The notes: generated by a model not told the origin, from the letters alone. Shown: positions 26,175 to 34,722, numbered from the stretch's first letter. The stretch is 64,000 nucleotides of DNA from Salinicoccus sp. Bachu38 (GCF_038561955.2 NZ_CP138333.2:2232001-2296000), one strand, 5' to 3'. A program made the numbers and translations.

Positions 26175-27050
26175 ATGACCATTCAGAGATATGAAGTTTT
26201 CAACACAGTTGTAGCGCTCGAAAATATAACTAAAGCAGGCGCCTCACTCAATATGACCCAATCCGGCGTCAGCCACGCCATCAGAAGTCTCGAGGATGAA
26301 TTCGGCGTGAAACTGCTCATCAGGAACAAATCTGGCATCCAGCTCACGCGGGAGGGGGAACGTGTCCATGCCTATACATTGAAGATCATCAACGCCCATT
26401 ACAGCCTGCTCCAGGAAGTCCATAACATGATGGGACTCGAAACAGGCATCATCCGGGTCGGATCCTTCTCGAGCGTCACCGCCCAGTGGATGCCTGAAGT
26501 GCTCAAATATTTCTCCGAAGTCTATCCCGGCATCTCGATCCAAATATACGAGGACGACTATGAGAGCCTGGAACATGGGGTCGCAATCGGTGAACTCGAC
26601 TGCTGCTTCACCACCGCTTCAACACATAAAAAAATAGAGTTCACCCCCTTTAAAAAGGATAAACTCTTCTGCATCGTCTCCAGACAGAACCCTCTTGCAG
26701 AAAAGGAGATCATGCCGCTGTCCGAGATCGAGAAGCACCCGCTCGTAAAGCCGAAGAAGGGATGGGACAATGAAGTCGCCGACTTCTTCAACCACTTCAA
26801 CATCAAACCCGATGTGAAATACGAAGTGTCCGACGACCGCTCCATACTTGCCCTCATCCAGGCCGACATGGGCATCAACATCCGGCCCGAACTCGTGATG
26901 AGCGGGGCGCCGGATGATATCGTGCCCCTCGAACTTGAAGTCGACGCCTACCGCATCATCGGCATCGGCACAAGCAAATGGGTGTCCCCCGCCACCTCCC
27001 TGTTCGTATCGGTCGTCACGGACATGTTCCAGGAGGAGCTCTTCAAATAG
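26175..27050 (+). CDS. LysR-family transcriptional regulator
   Basis: A 291-residue regulator. The N-terminal helix-turn-helix reads NITKAGASLNMTQSGVSHAI at 18-37 and LEDEFGVKLLIRNKSGIQLT at 41-60. The C-terminal periplasmic-binding-like domain includes IIRVGSFSSVTAQWMPEVL near 92 and a second lobe with SDDRSILALIQADMGINI. ATG follows GCAGGAGGAAG. It is divergent to the truncated symporter, the usual arrangement for a LysR regulator and its target, so it may have lost its target gene. Its stop is only 4 bases from the end of the convergent tadC. Confidence 0.9.
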   Translation: MTIQRYEVFNTVVALENITKAGASLNMTQSGVSHAIRSLEDEFGVKLLIRNKSGIQLTREGERVHAYTLKIINAHYSLLQEVHNMMGLETGIIRVGSFSSVTAQWMPEVLKYFSEVYPGISIQIYEDDYESLEHGVAIGELDCCFTTASTHKKIEFTPFKKDKLFCIVSRQNPLAEKEIMPLSEIEKHPLVKPKKGWDNEVADFFNHFNIKPDVKYEVSDDRSILALIQADMGINIRPELVMSGAPDDIVPLELEVDAYRIIGIGTSKWVSPATSLFVSVVTDMFQEELFK

Positions 27051-27054
27051 ATGG

Positions 27055-27975
27055 CTACATATCCTTCATGGCTTCCATAAACTGCATGACGGCCGGACTG
27101 AGCACGACGATAAAGAGTGCCGGGAAAATGAAGAACACCATCGGGAGCAGCATCTTTACCGGCGCCTTCATCGCCTTCTCCTCAGCCCGCTGCGTTCTCA
27201 TCTGCCGAACTTCCTCGGTCTGGACGCGCAGCACCGTGACCATGCCGATGCCGAGCTTCTCCGCCTGGATGATGCTGAACACCAGACTCTTCAGCTCCTC
27301 GATCGGCACACGGCCGATCATGGCAGTAAGACCTTCCTTCCGCGTCCTGCCGAGCCGGACCTCTTCGAGCACGTATTTGAACTCGTCCGACAGCACCCCA
27401 GGCTTTTTCGCGACCACTTTGCTGAGCGCCGCATCGAAACCGAGTCCGGCTTCCAGGCTGATCGTCAAGAGATCCAGAAAATCAGGCAGTTCCCTCAATG
27501 CCTGCGCCTGCCGTTTCTTCGCCTTCATGTTCATGTTCAGCTTCGGCAGGGTGATGCCTGTTGCCACCCCTGTGAATATAATCAGAACGCCATGGACGAA
27601 TGCGATATTCATAAAGAAGATTACCAGTATGGAGAGTGCAACAAGGGCGCCTGAGAGCATCCACTGCACCATCTTGAATTCAATCGGGCTGAGCTGCATA
27701 CCCGCCTGTAGCAGCCGGACTTCCATCTTATCCACCTTGTCCTTGGCGAGCCTCTTCTGCGATTTCTTCTTGAGGTGCTTCCATCCCGGCTTGATCATCC
27801 GGTCCATGAAAGAAGCGCCTTCAATATCGATATTCACATCCGCTGGCGCATCCGCATCCGGAAAATAAAGTTCAACGCGTCCTGGCACCGTCCGGTTCCT
27901 ATAGGCGGGAATGGCCAGCGCTGCGTATATCATCATCGTAATGGATAAAAAGAAACTGAATATAAGAAATACCAT
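27055..27975 (-). CDS. tadC: Tad pilus assembly membrane protein TadC (GspF family)
   Basis: A 306-residue type II/IV secretion F-domain protein with membrane helices near the N-terminus, around 115-150 and at the C-terminus. LRELPDFLDLLTISLEAGLGFDAAL near 150 is the conserved F-domain opening, and RTQRAEEKAMKAPVKMLLP near 262 the closing block. With TadB it forms the inner platform that the TadA ATPase drives. It is the last gene of the pilus operon; 2 bases separate it from tadB, and no terminator is seen before the convergent LysR gene. Confidence 0.9.
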   Translation of the reverse strand: MVFLIFSFFLSITMMIYAALAIPAYRNRTVPGRVELYFPDADAPADVNIDIEGASFMDRMIKPGWKHLKKKSQKRLAKDKVDKMEVRLLQAGMQLSPIEFKMVQWMLSGALVALSILVIFFMNIAFVHGVLIIFTGVATGITLPKLNMNMKAKKRQAQALRELPDFLDLLTISLEAGLGFDAALSKVVAKKPGVLSDEFKYVLEEVRLGRTRKEGLTAMIGRVPIEELKSLVFSIIQAEKLGIGMVTVLRVQTEEVRQMRTQRAEEKAMKAPVKMLLPMVFFIFPALFIVVLSPAVMQFMEAMKDM

Positions 27976-27977
27976 GA

Positions 27978-28901
27978 TTACACCTCGATCATTGTCATTT
28001 TGCGGATGAATATGAAGCCGATGACTTCTGAAACGACCGCCCCGCCGAGTAATATGCGCCCGACTGGCTCAGTAAAGAGCAGGCTTATATAGTCTGGATT
28101 GATGACATAGAGCAGTATACCGACAACGACCGGAAGCAGTCCAATGATCAGTCCGGAGAGCCTGCCCTGGGCGGTCAGCGTGCGGACCTGGTTCTCTATC
28201 TTCGTCCGTTCACGGATCGTCTCCAGTATCTTATCAAGGAGATAGACGAGGTTTCCCCCGACCTGCCGCTGGATCATTATCGATTCGACCAGCATATCAA
28301 GCTCCGCACTCGGCATCCGCCGCTTCCAGTCAAGGAGTGCATCTTCAAGCCGCGTCCCGTACTGGAGCGTCTTCAGCACATACTGCACTTCCTCCTTGAC
28401 GGGGGAATACGATTCCTCTTCGACCATCTGGAGTGCCTGAAGCAGACTGAAACCTGCCCTCAGCGAACCGCTGATTGAAGTAATCATCCCGGGAAGCGCC
28501 TCGTTGAACTGCTTGATGCGCTTCTTTTTCTTCTGTACGAGCAGAATCATCGGCATGAAGTATCCAAAAGCGGCGCCCATGATGGCCAGAACGAAGTTGT
28601 TCGAAACCATGTACAGTATGCCGCCGGCGATGACGAAGGCCATCATCCTGAAAGCGACGAATTCCTCGACCTTCATCAGTACACCGGCCGCTGTCAGCTC
28701 GCTTTCCAGCCTCTCACGTTTCTTGCTCCTCTTTCCCCTTTTTACAAGCAGATGCTTGAGGGCACTGTTGGCGTTCTTCAGACTCCCCTTCACGGAGAAG
28801 GGTTCCCGGGGTTGCGCATCTTCCGGATTCCTGACAGCGGAAATGGCCAGGAAAATAAGAAAGAGGGTAATGAAAATGCCTGCAATCAGAATGAGCTCCA
28901 T
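27978..28901 (-). CDS. tadB: Tad pilus assembly membrane protein TadB (GspF family)
   Basis: A 307-residue paralogue of TadC with an N-terminal membrane helix (residues 3-22), two central helices near 100-130 and two at the C-terminus. FNEALPGMITSISGSLRAGFSLLQAL near 136 is the F-domain block, followed by EVQYVLKTLQYGTRLEDAL and NLVYLLDKILETIRER. A far longer frame to 29126 exists but overlaps tadA. ATG at 28901 is used because AAGGAG inside the end of tadA precedes it and the N-terminus is then a membrane helix. Confidence 0.9.
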   Translation of the reverse strand: MELILIAGIFITLFLIFLAISAVRNPEDAQPREPFSVKGSLKNANSALKHLLVKRGKRSKKRERLESELTAAGVLMKVEEFVAFRMMAFVIAGGILYMVSNNFVLAIMGAAFGYFMPMILLVQKKKKRIKQFNEALPGMITSISGSLRAGFSLLQALQMVEEESYSPVKEEVQYVLKTLQYGTRLEDALLDWKRRMPSAELDMLVESIMIQRQVGGNLVYLLDKILETIRERTKIENQVRTLTAQGRLSGLIIGLLPVVVGILLYVINPDYISLLFTEPVGRILLGGAVVSEVIGFIFIRKMTMIEV

Positions 28902-28905
28902 CCGA

Positions 28906-30321
28906 TCACTCCTTTTCCATGAACAGGGAAGCAGGCAGCTGGATGCCTTCCTGTTCCAGCTTTTCATAGAACTGCGGCCGGATGCCCGTCGGCACCAGCT
29001 TGCCGATGATCTTGCCGTCATCACCCACACCGCTCTGCTTGAATACGAATATATCCTGGAGTACGATGACGTCCCCCTCCATGCCCTGCACTTCTGTAAT
29101 GCTGGTGATCCGTCTCGTCCCATCATTGAGCCGGGTCTGCTGGATGATTACGTCGAGGGCGCCGGCAACCTGCTCCCGAATGGCTTTGATCGGCAGGTCC
29201 ATACCCGCCATCAGCACCATCGTTTCAAGCCGCGATACCATGTCACGCGCACTGTTCGAGTGGCCTGTGGCAAGCGAGCCATCGTGTCCGGTGTTCATCG
29301 CCTGGAGCATGTCGAGCGCCTCTCCGCTCCGCACCTCGCCGATGACGATGCGGTCGGGACGCATACGGAGCGAGTTCCGCACCAAATCCCTGATTGTCAC
29401 TGCACCAGTGCCTTCAATGTTCGCCGGACGCGTCTCTAGTGACACGACGTGTTCCTGCCCAAGCTGCAGCTCGGCTGCATCTTCAATCGTCACGATGCGG
29501 TCCTTGTTGGAAATGAAGGAGGACAGGACGTTCAGTGTCGTCGTCTTACCGGAACCCGTACCGCCACTGACGAAAATGTTCAGCTTGCCTTCGACGCACG
29601 CCTGGATGAAGGCCGCCATCTCCTCGGTCAATGTACCGAAGCGGATCAGGTCATGGATGGTAAAGGGGTCTTTCGCAAACTTACGGATTGTGATCGTCGG
29701 CCCTCCGAGCGCAAGCGGCGGGATGATCGCATTGACACGCGAACCATCCTTGAGCCGGGCGTCGACCATCGGGCTGCTTTCATCCACCCGCCTGCCAAGC
29801 GGGGAGAGGATCTTCTCCAGCACCGCCATGACATGGTCATCATCCCTGAAAGTGACGTCGGTCAGGGACAGTTTTCCCTTGCGTTCTGCATAGACATGTT
29901 TCGGTCCATTGACCATCACCTCGGATACATCCTCATCCAGTAGCAGTGGATTGATGGGACCATATCCCGTCAGATCATTCTTCAGCTCGAGCTTCAGCTT
30001 TTCGATGTTGCCGATATTCTGGATATGGTTGTTCTCCTGGAGGATATCCTGTATGATGCCGTCCATATCCACGACGATGTCTTCAATATCCTCGTCCTTG
30101 CGCTCTTTCAGGATGAACTTCAGCGTCAGATTCTTCAGTTCCAAATATTCTGCATCCGGCTCTTCGGCCCGCTTCGGCATTGGCTTCTCCACTTTTTCCT
30201 TCCTGATTGGAGGCAGGTCGACTTCCGTCTCCTCCACAGGAACAGTACGCTTCGGGGCTTCCACTTGTTTGTCATTCGTGCCGTCATCATTTTTTGTCTG
30301 CAATCTGGCCAGTAGGCTCAT
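28906..30321 (-). CDS. tadA: Tad secretion ATPase TadA/CpaF
   Basis: A 471-residue hexameric ATPase that powers assembly of Flp pili. The N-terminal 80 residues are charged, then an N-terminal domain (LTGYGPINPLLLDEDVSEVMVNG in pieces near 113-135). Next come Walker A SGGTGSGKTTTLN near 250, the Asp box RIVTIEDAAELQL, the His box ATGHSNSARDMVSRLETM, and Walker B RPDRIVIGEVRSGEALD near 319. All catalytic motifs are intact. ATG overlaps the TGA of the TadZ gene (ATGA). Length and motif order are normal for CpaF. Confidence 0.95.
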   Translation of the reverse strand: MSLLARLQTKNDDGTNDKQVEAPKRTVPVEETEVDLPPIRKEKVEKPMPKRAEEPDAEYLELKNLTLKFILKERKDEDIEDIVVDMDGIIQDILQENNHIQNIGNIEKLKLELKNDLTGYGPINPLLLDEDVSEVMVNGPKHVYAERKGKLSLTDVTFRDDDHVMAVLEKILSPLGRRVDESSPMVDARLKDGSRVNAIIPPLALGGPTITIRKFAKDPFTIHDLIRFGTLTEEMAAFIQACVEGKLNIFVSGGTGSGKTTTLNVLSSFISNKDRIVTIEDAAELQLGQEHVVSLETRPANIEGTGAVTIRDLVRNSLRMRPDRIVIGEVRSGEALDMLQAMNTGHDGSLATGHSNSARDMVSRLETMVLMAGMDLPIKAIREQVAGALDVIIQQTRLNDGTRRITSITEVQGMEGDVIVLQDIFVFKQSGVGDDGKIIGKLVPTGIRPQFYEKLEQEGIQLPASLFMEKE

Positions 30322-31067
30322 GCTTCAGTCACCTGCTTTCTGTCACTCATTTCACGGAGATGATTGGTGATCTTCCTTATCTTTTTCGAAAAGCGGTGTT
30401 TCGGACTGCTCGACAGGAATGGAATGCCGCGGTCCAGCGAATAGGAGATTTCCTTCAATGCATAGGGCAGATAGAAGACGTTCTCCTGCGCCATATTCAG
30501 ATGGTCCGGCACCTTCTTCGTTTCCATCAGCGTCGGCACGGTATTCTTGTTTACGATGAGGCGGGTCTTCTCCCCATGTCCGAGCGCATCGAGCGTCTCC
30601 ACCATGAGACGCGTATTTTTCAATGCAGCCATGCCCGGTGTGGTGACGACCATGATGCGGTCTGCCAAGTCCATCAGCACCATGTTCTGTTCGGTCAATC
30701 CATGGTGCGTCTCCACGATGATCACCTCGGCCTGTGACTTCAAGTTCTCAATCGCAACGGAGAGGTCTTCCGCATCGACGAGGTCTGCAAACTCCGGACG
30801 CGGCGGTGCCGGAAGCAGCCGGACACCCGACGCGTGCATCGTACAGAAAGCATGAATGTTCGCAAAATCATCCCGTTCCACTGCTTCCTTGATGCTGATG
30901 CCCGGGGTCAAATCAAGCGCCAGTGCCATATCACCAAATTGCAGGTCACCATCCACGAGCACCGTACGCTTCCCCTGCTCCTGGAATGCCATTCCGAGAT
31001 TCGTAGCGACGACCGTCTTGCCGGCGCCCCCCACTGCACTTGTTACCAATATGATTTCAGCGGTCAT
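30318..31067 (-). CDS. tadZ: ParA-like ATPase TadZ/CpaE of the pilus locus
   Basis: A 249-residue MinD/ParA-type ATPase. It has a deviant-type P-loop ILVTSAVGGAGKTVVATNLG at 5-24, VLVDGDLQFGDMALAL near 40 and a hydrophobic IIVETHHGLTEQN near 106. The N-terminal receiver-like domain of many CpaE proteins is absent. TadZ positions the pilus machine at the membrane. ATG at 31067 is preferred over GTG at 31076 from spacing to AAAGGTG. It ends in an ATGA overlap with tadA. Confidence 0.85.
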   Translation of the reverse strand: MTAEIILVTSAVGGAGKTVVATNLGMAFQEQGKRTVLVDGDLQFGDMALALDLTPGISIKEAVERDDFANIHAFCTMHASGVRLLPAPPRPEFADLVDAEDLSVAIENLKSQAEVIIVETHHGLTEQNMVLMDLADRIMVVTTPGMAALKNTRLMVETLDALGHGEKTRLIVNKNTVPTLMETKKVPDHLNMAQENVFYLPYALKEISYSLDRGIPFLSSSPKHRFSKKIRKITNHLREMSDRKQVTEA

Positions 31068-31088
31068 GACCACCACACCTTTCCTTCA

Positions 31089-32084
31089 TCATTCATTCTC
31101 CATCTTGATGATACGGCTGCTGATCCAGCCCTGCTGGCCGGATTTCGTTTCCACATGCATCCAGATGCGGCCATCCGCATCCGTTTCTTCTTCATTCTTT
31201 GTGATGAGTGCGTCACCCGCATCCACCACGGTCAGTACATTCGCATCAAGGGACGGGCCGTTCCTCACATGGGCCCGTTCGGGAAGCACGATGATGTCCT
31301 GGTCATCTGCTGTTTCAGGCGCATTTTCAACTTCGGCTTCCGTTTCATCCTGGGACTCCGCTTCAGCTACCTCATCCGCCGACATTTCCGATGCTGCAGC
31401 CTTGCCTTCCTCAACTACATCATCTTCCGACTTCAGCCTGCTGCTCAAAATCAGCTGAAGGCTGCCCCGGCCACTTGCATCCACAATACCGACTGCATCC
31501 GCCTGCGTCATTTCCAGCGTTACAGCCATATATTCCGTAGCCGCTTCACCATCCGACTTCTCGGTCATGCGCTGGCCGACTGCCAGCACCTTTACCCCTT
31601 CAAAAAGGACTTCAGCAGGGGGGCCTGCCTCCTGTCCTTCTGCCAATGGCGTGAGGACGACATCCACCCGGTCTCCAGGCTCGACCATGTTGGAGACAGA
31701 TTTCACGTAGTCCACACTGATTGAAACCGCCCGATGGTCCTCAGTCACTCTTTTGGAGATCATATCCGCCTGATCGGACTGTTCGATGCGCTGCGTGAGC
31801 AGCACTTCACCTGCAGCAAGGGAAGCCGCTGTATATTTTCCGACTGCCATATCTTTGTTTTTTATCGCAGACGGATGGACTTCCGACTCCCGCACTTCAA
31901 TCATCTGAAGATTTTCCTCCGTAAGCTGCGTATTCTCTTCAATATCCGAAGCCGCCGCAACCACTTCGGTCATCGCAGGATCGTCTGTTTCGGCCGCACC
32001 ACTCTGCTGCATGAATATATAAAAAACGCCTGTCGTCAACAGTCCCGACAGAATCGCCAGCATCAATATTTTTTTCGGTTTCAT
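31089..32084 (-). CDS. cpaB: CpaB/RcpC-type pilus protein with C-terminal SH3-like domain
   Basis: A 331-residue protein. It has an N-terminal membrane anchor (residues 4-25) and an SAF domain (VVAAASDIEENTQLTEENLQ near 42-61, then AASLAAGEVLLTQRIEQSD), followed by an RcpC-like beta domain (VSISVDYVKSVSNMVEPGDRVDVVL in parts near 120-145). After an acidic linker (about 225-265) comes a bacterial SH3-like domain (VRNGPSLDANVLTVVDAGD, then GRIWMHVETKSGQQGWISSR). CpaB homologues normally lack the SH3 part. In this monoderm the SH3 domain could hold the machine to the cell wall (inference). Confidence 0.85.
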   Translation of the reverse strand: MKPKKILMLAILSGLLTTGVFYIFMQQSGAAETDDPAMTEVVAAASDIEENTQLTEENLQMIEVRESEVHPSAIKNKDMAVGKYTAASLAAGEVLLTQRIEQSDQADMISKRVTEDHRAVSISVDYVKSVSNMVEPGDRVDVVLTPLAEGQEAGPPAEVLFEGVKVLAVGQRMTEKSDGEAATEYMAVTLEMTQADAVGIVDASGRGSLQLILSSRLKSEDDVVEEGKAAASEMSADEVAEAESQDETEAEVENAPETADDQDIIVLPERAHVRNGPSLDANVLTVVDAGDALITKNEEETDADGRIWMHVETKSGQQGWISSRIIKMENE

Positions 32085-32094
32085 TGCATTCCAC

Positions 32095-33009
32095 CTACCG
32101 TGTCAATTTAATCGTATATGCACCACGGTCCAGTGGTGCCTCTGCATCTGATTCTCCGGGACCTGCCCTCCTGATGAAGATGCCTTCAATAGAATCAGCA
32201 TCGCCATCAGTCTGTTCTGTTAAATAGAAATAGGCAAACCCTGTAATTTCAACTCTTTTCACCTGATTTCCACCATCGTCCAGCGCTTTGTATACCGGAA
32301 TCAGCATGATCCTTGCACAGTCCCTCTGCTGATAGTCACCATCCGGGTAGGGACAATTATCCATCCTGTGTGTGACTCCTGCTTCTGTTTTTCCCGCAAT
32401 ATTTCCCGTCTGGGTTTTGATGATCTCTCCGACTTTCAACTCTCCATCAAAACCGTGCATAAGTGCCTCGCTATATAACTTCCCTCCGGGACCTTCCAGA
32501 GCCAATATCCCGAAATTTCCTGTTTCAGAGTCTCCCGCACCCACTTTCAACTTGTGGGGTTCGGGATCCTCATAATTTATTTCCACCGATTCATCGAGGC
32601 CAAGTGGCACAACACCAACACCTGCCGTCATGGCATGCAGTCCGGCTTTAGCATCAGCACCGATCATTACACTGTCAATACCAAACAATGACGAAAAGAA
32701 GAGAGGGACCTCCCGTCCGACTCCAACATGGAGTTGGTTTTCACCTTCTATATTGGAGAATAGGAGACTGTCACTTTCCCCATGATGATTGAGTATTTCA
32801 CCCACCACCTGGTTGACTTTCTCGCTCGAGTTGGGCAGTTCCTGGGCACCTGACAATGCTGCCGCGTTAGCAGTCTTCTGCATATGACTCTTTGTCATAT
32901 AAAGATAACCGCCATCAACAACAAGTCCAAGCATACCAAGCGCAAGCATCAACCCGAGAGCCATGAGGAGGAAACTGTTTCCTTCCTCCTTTTTCAAAAG
33001 CTGTCTCAT
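32095..33009 (-). CDS. tadG: TadG-like pilus-associated protein
   Basis: A 304-residue protein with an N-terminal membrane helix directly after RQLLKKEEGNSFLLMALGLM, matching the putative Flp pilus-assembly TadG N-terminal domain (class III prepilin-like), then the MTKSHMQKTANAAALSGAQEL motif typical of this family near 37-57. The remaining 240 residues form an extracellular domain without a recognised fold. It may be a minor pilin or adhesin of the Tad machine. It starts 4 bases after the tadE stop. Confidence 0.82.
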   Translation of the reverse strand: MRQLLKKEEGNSFLLMALGLMLALGMLGLVVDGGYLYMTKSHMQKTANAAALSGAQELPNSSEKVNQVVGEILNHHGESDSLLFSNIEGENQLHVGVGREVPLFFSSLFGIDSVMIGADAKAGLHAMTAGVGVVPLGLDESVEINYEDPEPHKLKVGAGDSETGNFGILALEGPGGKLYSEALMHGFDGELKVGEIIKTQTGNIAGKTEAGVTHRMDNCPYPDGDYQQRDCARIMLIPVYKALDDGGNQVKRVEITGFAYFYLTEQTDGDADSIEGIFIRRAGPGESDAEAPLDRGAYTIKLTR

Positions 33010-33013
33010 CCTA

Positions 33014-33388
33014 TCACTCCACTCTTGTTGTCGAACTTGTCTTTACAGTAAAGGGAATCGCATAGTCTCCAAACGGATTTAAAATTTTTTCAGGGTAAGT
33101 GATCTCCACTGTGACATAAGTTCCCGAATCCTTTTCACCTGCAGGGGACACACTCACACTGAGTTCTGAGGCATCACCCACAATGAAATTGTCGATCGCA
33201 TATGACTTTACCATCTCGTCCGACTCTCCGAGACCTGCCATGCGTGCCGCATCCTGGGTCACTAGCTCCAGTTGCAACTGTGAATGAATGATCCGCCCAA
33301 AATCGACGACCCCGATGAGCAGGAAGAGAATGAGAGGAACAAGAATTGCGAATTCTACAGTAGATTGGCCATTTTCCCGTCTCGTCAT
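33014..33388 (-). CDS. tadE: TadE-like pseudopilin
   Basis: A 124-residue protein of the TadE family: MTRRENGQSTVEFAILVPLILFLL fits the class III signal (short basic leader, Gly-Gln-Ser-Thr-Val-Glu-Phe, hydrophobic helix), followed by GVVDFGRIIHSQLQLELVTQDAARMAG, a hallmark of TadE/TadF. It is probably processed by the TadV peptidase. Its ATG overlaps the tadV stop (ATGA). Confidence 0.87.
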   Translation of the reverse strand: MTRRENGQSTVEFAILVPLILFLLIGVVDFGRIIHSQLQLELVTQDAARMAGLGESDEMVKSYAIDNFIVGDASELSVSVSPAGEKDSGTYVTVEITYPEKILNPFGDYAIPFTVKTSSTTRVE

Positions 33389-33825
33389 AAGAGTTCCACA
33401 TCCATAAGCAACGCCAGGGCTGCACCACCGGCGATTGCCACACCATATGGCATGCCAATGCCAAAGGATTGCTTTAGTCCACCCCTTGTCATGATGACAA
33501 ATACTGCAAGTAACCCTCCGATTAACGCCATGTAGATGAATGACTCCAATACAAAGCCGCTTCCTTTAAACGCACCAATCAGGCCAAGCAGTTTGACATC
33601 CCCGGCTCCTATGCCTCCAAGAATATAAGGGATGAGCAGTAGTGTGAAACCGACGACAAATCCAATCAGAGCGTCCCCAAATCCACTGAATCCACCGAAT
33701 ATGATATTCAACCCGAATGCAGCTAAGAGTGCTGGAAAAATCACCTTGTTGTATATTTTCCTTTTGCGAATGTCTGTGACAACACAGATTGCAAGTATAA
33801 TAATAAGAAAGGCATTAATGAGCAT
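33385..33825 (-). CDS. tadV: Prepilin peptidase TadV/CpaA (A24 family)
   Basis: A 146-residue membrane aspartyl protease with about five helices. The two catalytic aspartates are in VVTDIRKRKIYN near residue 17 and GGIGAGDVKLLG (GxGD motif) near 72. The N-methylation domain of full-length PilD is absent, as normal for CpaA. It cleaves the leaders of Flp and TadE/G. ATG at 33825 follows GAAGAGG. It lies behind the Flp terminator, so it may be reached by read-through. Confidence 0.9.
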   Translation of the reverse strand: MLINAFLIIILAICVVTDIRKRKIYNKVIFPALLAAFGLNIIFGGFSGFGDALIGFVVGFTLLLIPYILGGIGAGDVKLLGLIGAFKGSGFVLESFIYMALIGGLLAVFVIMTRGGLKQSFGIGMPYGVAIAGGAALALLMDVELL

Positions 33826-33861
33826 ATGTCCTCTTCCTTCCAATACGTATTTCTATAAAAA

Positions 33862-33890
33862 ACAGACCCATTCGAAAAGTATGGGTCTGT
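33862..33890 (-). terminator. Terminator between flp pilin and the rest of the Tad operon
   Basis: Arms ATGGGTCTGT and ACAGACCCAT (33881-33890 and 33862-33871) are perfect 10-bp repeats, and on the minus strand they are followed by TTTTTTATAG. This intrinsic terminator lies just after the pilin stop (33911) and would keep pilin transcripts in excess over the machinery genes. Confidence 0.85.
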
Positions 33891-33910
33891 AGATGCGTTA
33901 AGTTCTTTTA

Positions 33911-34102
33911 TTATGGAGCGGTGATCTCAGTAGTTGTTCCACTCACTTGATCTCCAATTGCTTTCATCAGCGCTTCAATTTGTGGCCCGAATAATACGAA
34001 AGCACCAACAATTACAACAACGAGCAGCCCCAGAACAAGACCGTATTCCGTCATGCCCTGTCCTTCCTCTTCCATAAGCAAACCTTTGAAAAGTTCCATC
34101 AT
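33911..34102 (-). CDS. flp: Flp/Fap-type major pilin
   Basis: A 63-residue prepilin. The leader MMELFKGLLMEEEG is followed by the processing motif G-QGMT-EY and a hydrophobic helix GLVLGLLVVVIVGAFVLFG. The Glu-Tyr pair at +5/+6 after the cleavable glycine is diagnostic for Flp. ATG at 34102 is preceded by GGGGGA; a longer frame to 34318 lies inside the neighbouring gene. The mature pilin would be about 49 residues. Confidence 0.92.
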   Translation of the reverse strand: MMELFKGLLMEEEGQGMTEYGLVLGLLVVVIVGAFVLFGPQIEALMKAIGDQVSGTTTEITAP

Positions 34103-34139
34103 GTTTAATTCCCCCATATATATAATGATTAGCGTAAAG

Positions 34140-34493
34140 CTATATTGCCTGGTTTTTTTCAGCAAATGCCACAGTGTCACCAGTGGAGAGATCACTGAGT
34201 GTACCTGCGGGAAGTTCGATGACGGAGCGGGCTTTTTTGAACCTTCCGCCGATCTTCCCGGGTTCGAGATGTTTTTCAATACCGACGACTTCATTCTGTT
34301 CATTGATGTAGATGACATCGATGTCGAATTTCATGAAGAATGTATGGATTGAACTGCAAGGGTAAAGATGAAGGGCTGCGTCATGAGGCATGTCATGTCT
34401 GAACATCAGTCCTTTGAATCTGGACCAGAAGCTGTGTGCCTCGATGAGGTCTTGTGCAATGACTGTTCCCCTTGTGCTGTTGATCAGTTTCAT
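34140..34493 (-). CDS. DUF192 family protein at the head of the Tad operon
   Basis: A 117-residue protein. The family core is visible: FWSRFKGLMFRHDMPHDAAL near 22-41, SSIHTFFMKFDIDVIYIN near 47-64, VVGIEKHLEPGK and VIELPAGTL. DUF192 has no settled function but is recurrently found near Tad pilus genes. Here it precedes flp by 37 bases and is likely in the same transcript. ATG at 34493 follows GGGAGGA. No signal peptide is seen, so it is probably cytosolic. Confidence 0.8.
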   Translation of the reverse strand: MKLINSTRGTVIAQDLIEAHSFWSRFKGLMFRHDMPHDAALHLYPCSSIHTFFMKFDIDVIYINEQNEVVGIEKHLEPGKIGGRFKKARSVIELPAGTLSDLSTGDTVAFAEKNQAI

Positions 34494-34601
34494 CCGAGTT
34501 TTCCTCCCTGTGTGCCTGTGGCTTGCTGTGTGATTACAACCCAAATTATGCACCTGAATGCAATTTACATCTATCCCCCATCGTTCCCATTATTCGGATG
34601 G

Positions 34602-34632
34602 ACTGCCAATGGGAGCATGCTCTTATGGCAGT
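34602..34632. repeat. Interrupted palindrome upstream of the Tad operon
   Basis: ACTGCCA (34602-34608) and TGGCAGT (34626-34632) are exact complements and enclose a second palindrome GAGCATGCTC (34613-34622). It lies about 110 bases before the DUF192 start, in the 229-bp gap 34494-34722. Possible operator or cruciform; no clear sigma-A promoter was found around it. Confidence 0.5.
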
Positions 34633-34673
34633 AGGAGCTCCGTCCTATTGCATATATTGAAAAGGGCATAAAA

Positions 34674-34703
34674 AAATGGAGAATGATTGCTCATTCTCCA
34701 TTT
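34674..34703 (-). terminator. Terminator of the small gene at 34.7-35.0 kb
   Basis: Perfect 13-bp arms (34691-34703, 34674-34686) are followed on the minus strand by TTTTTT, just past the stop at 34723. Confidence 0.9.
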
Positions 34704-34722
34704 CTTCCCCTCACTTATACGA

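Noticed and set aside
29449-29943. Plus-strand open frames within tadA
   Set aside because: The minus-strand TadA has every catalytic motif; the antisense frames show no plausible protein.
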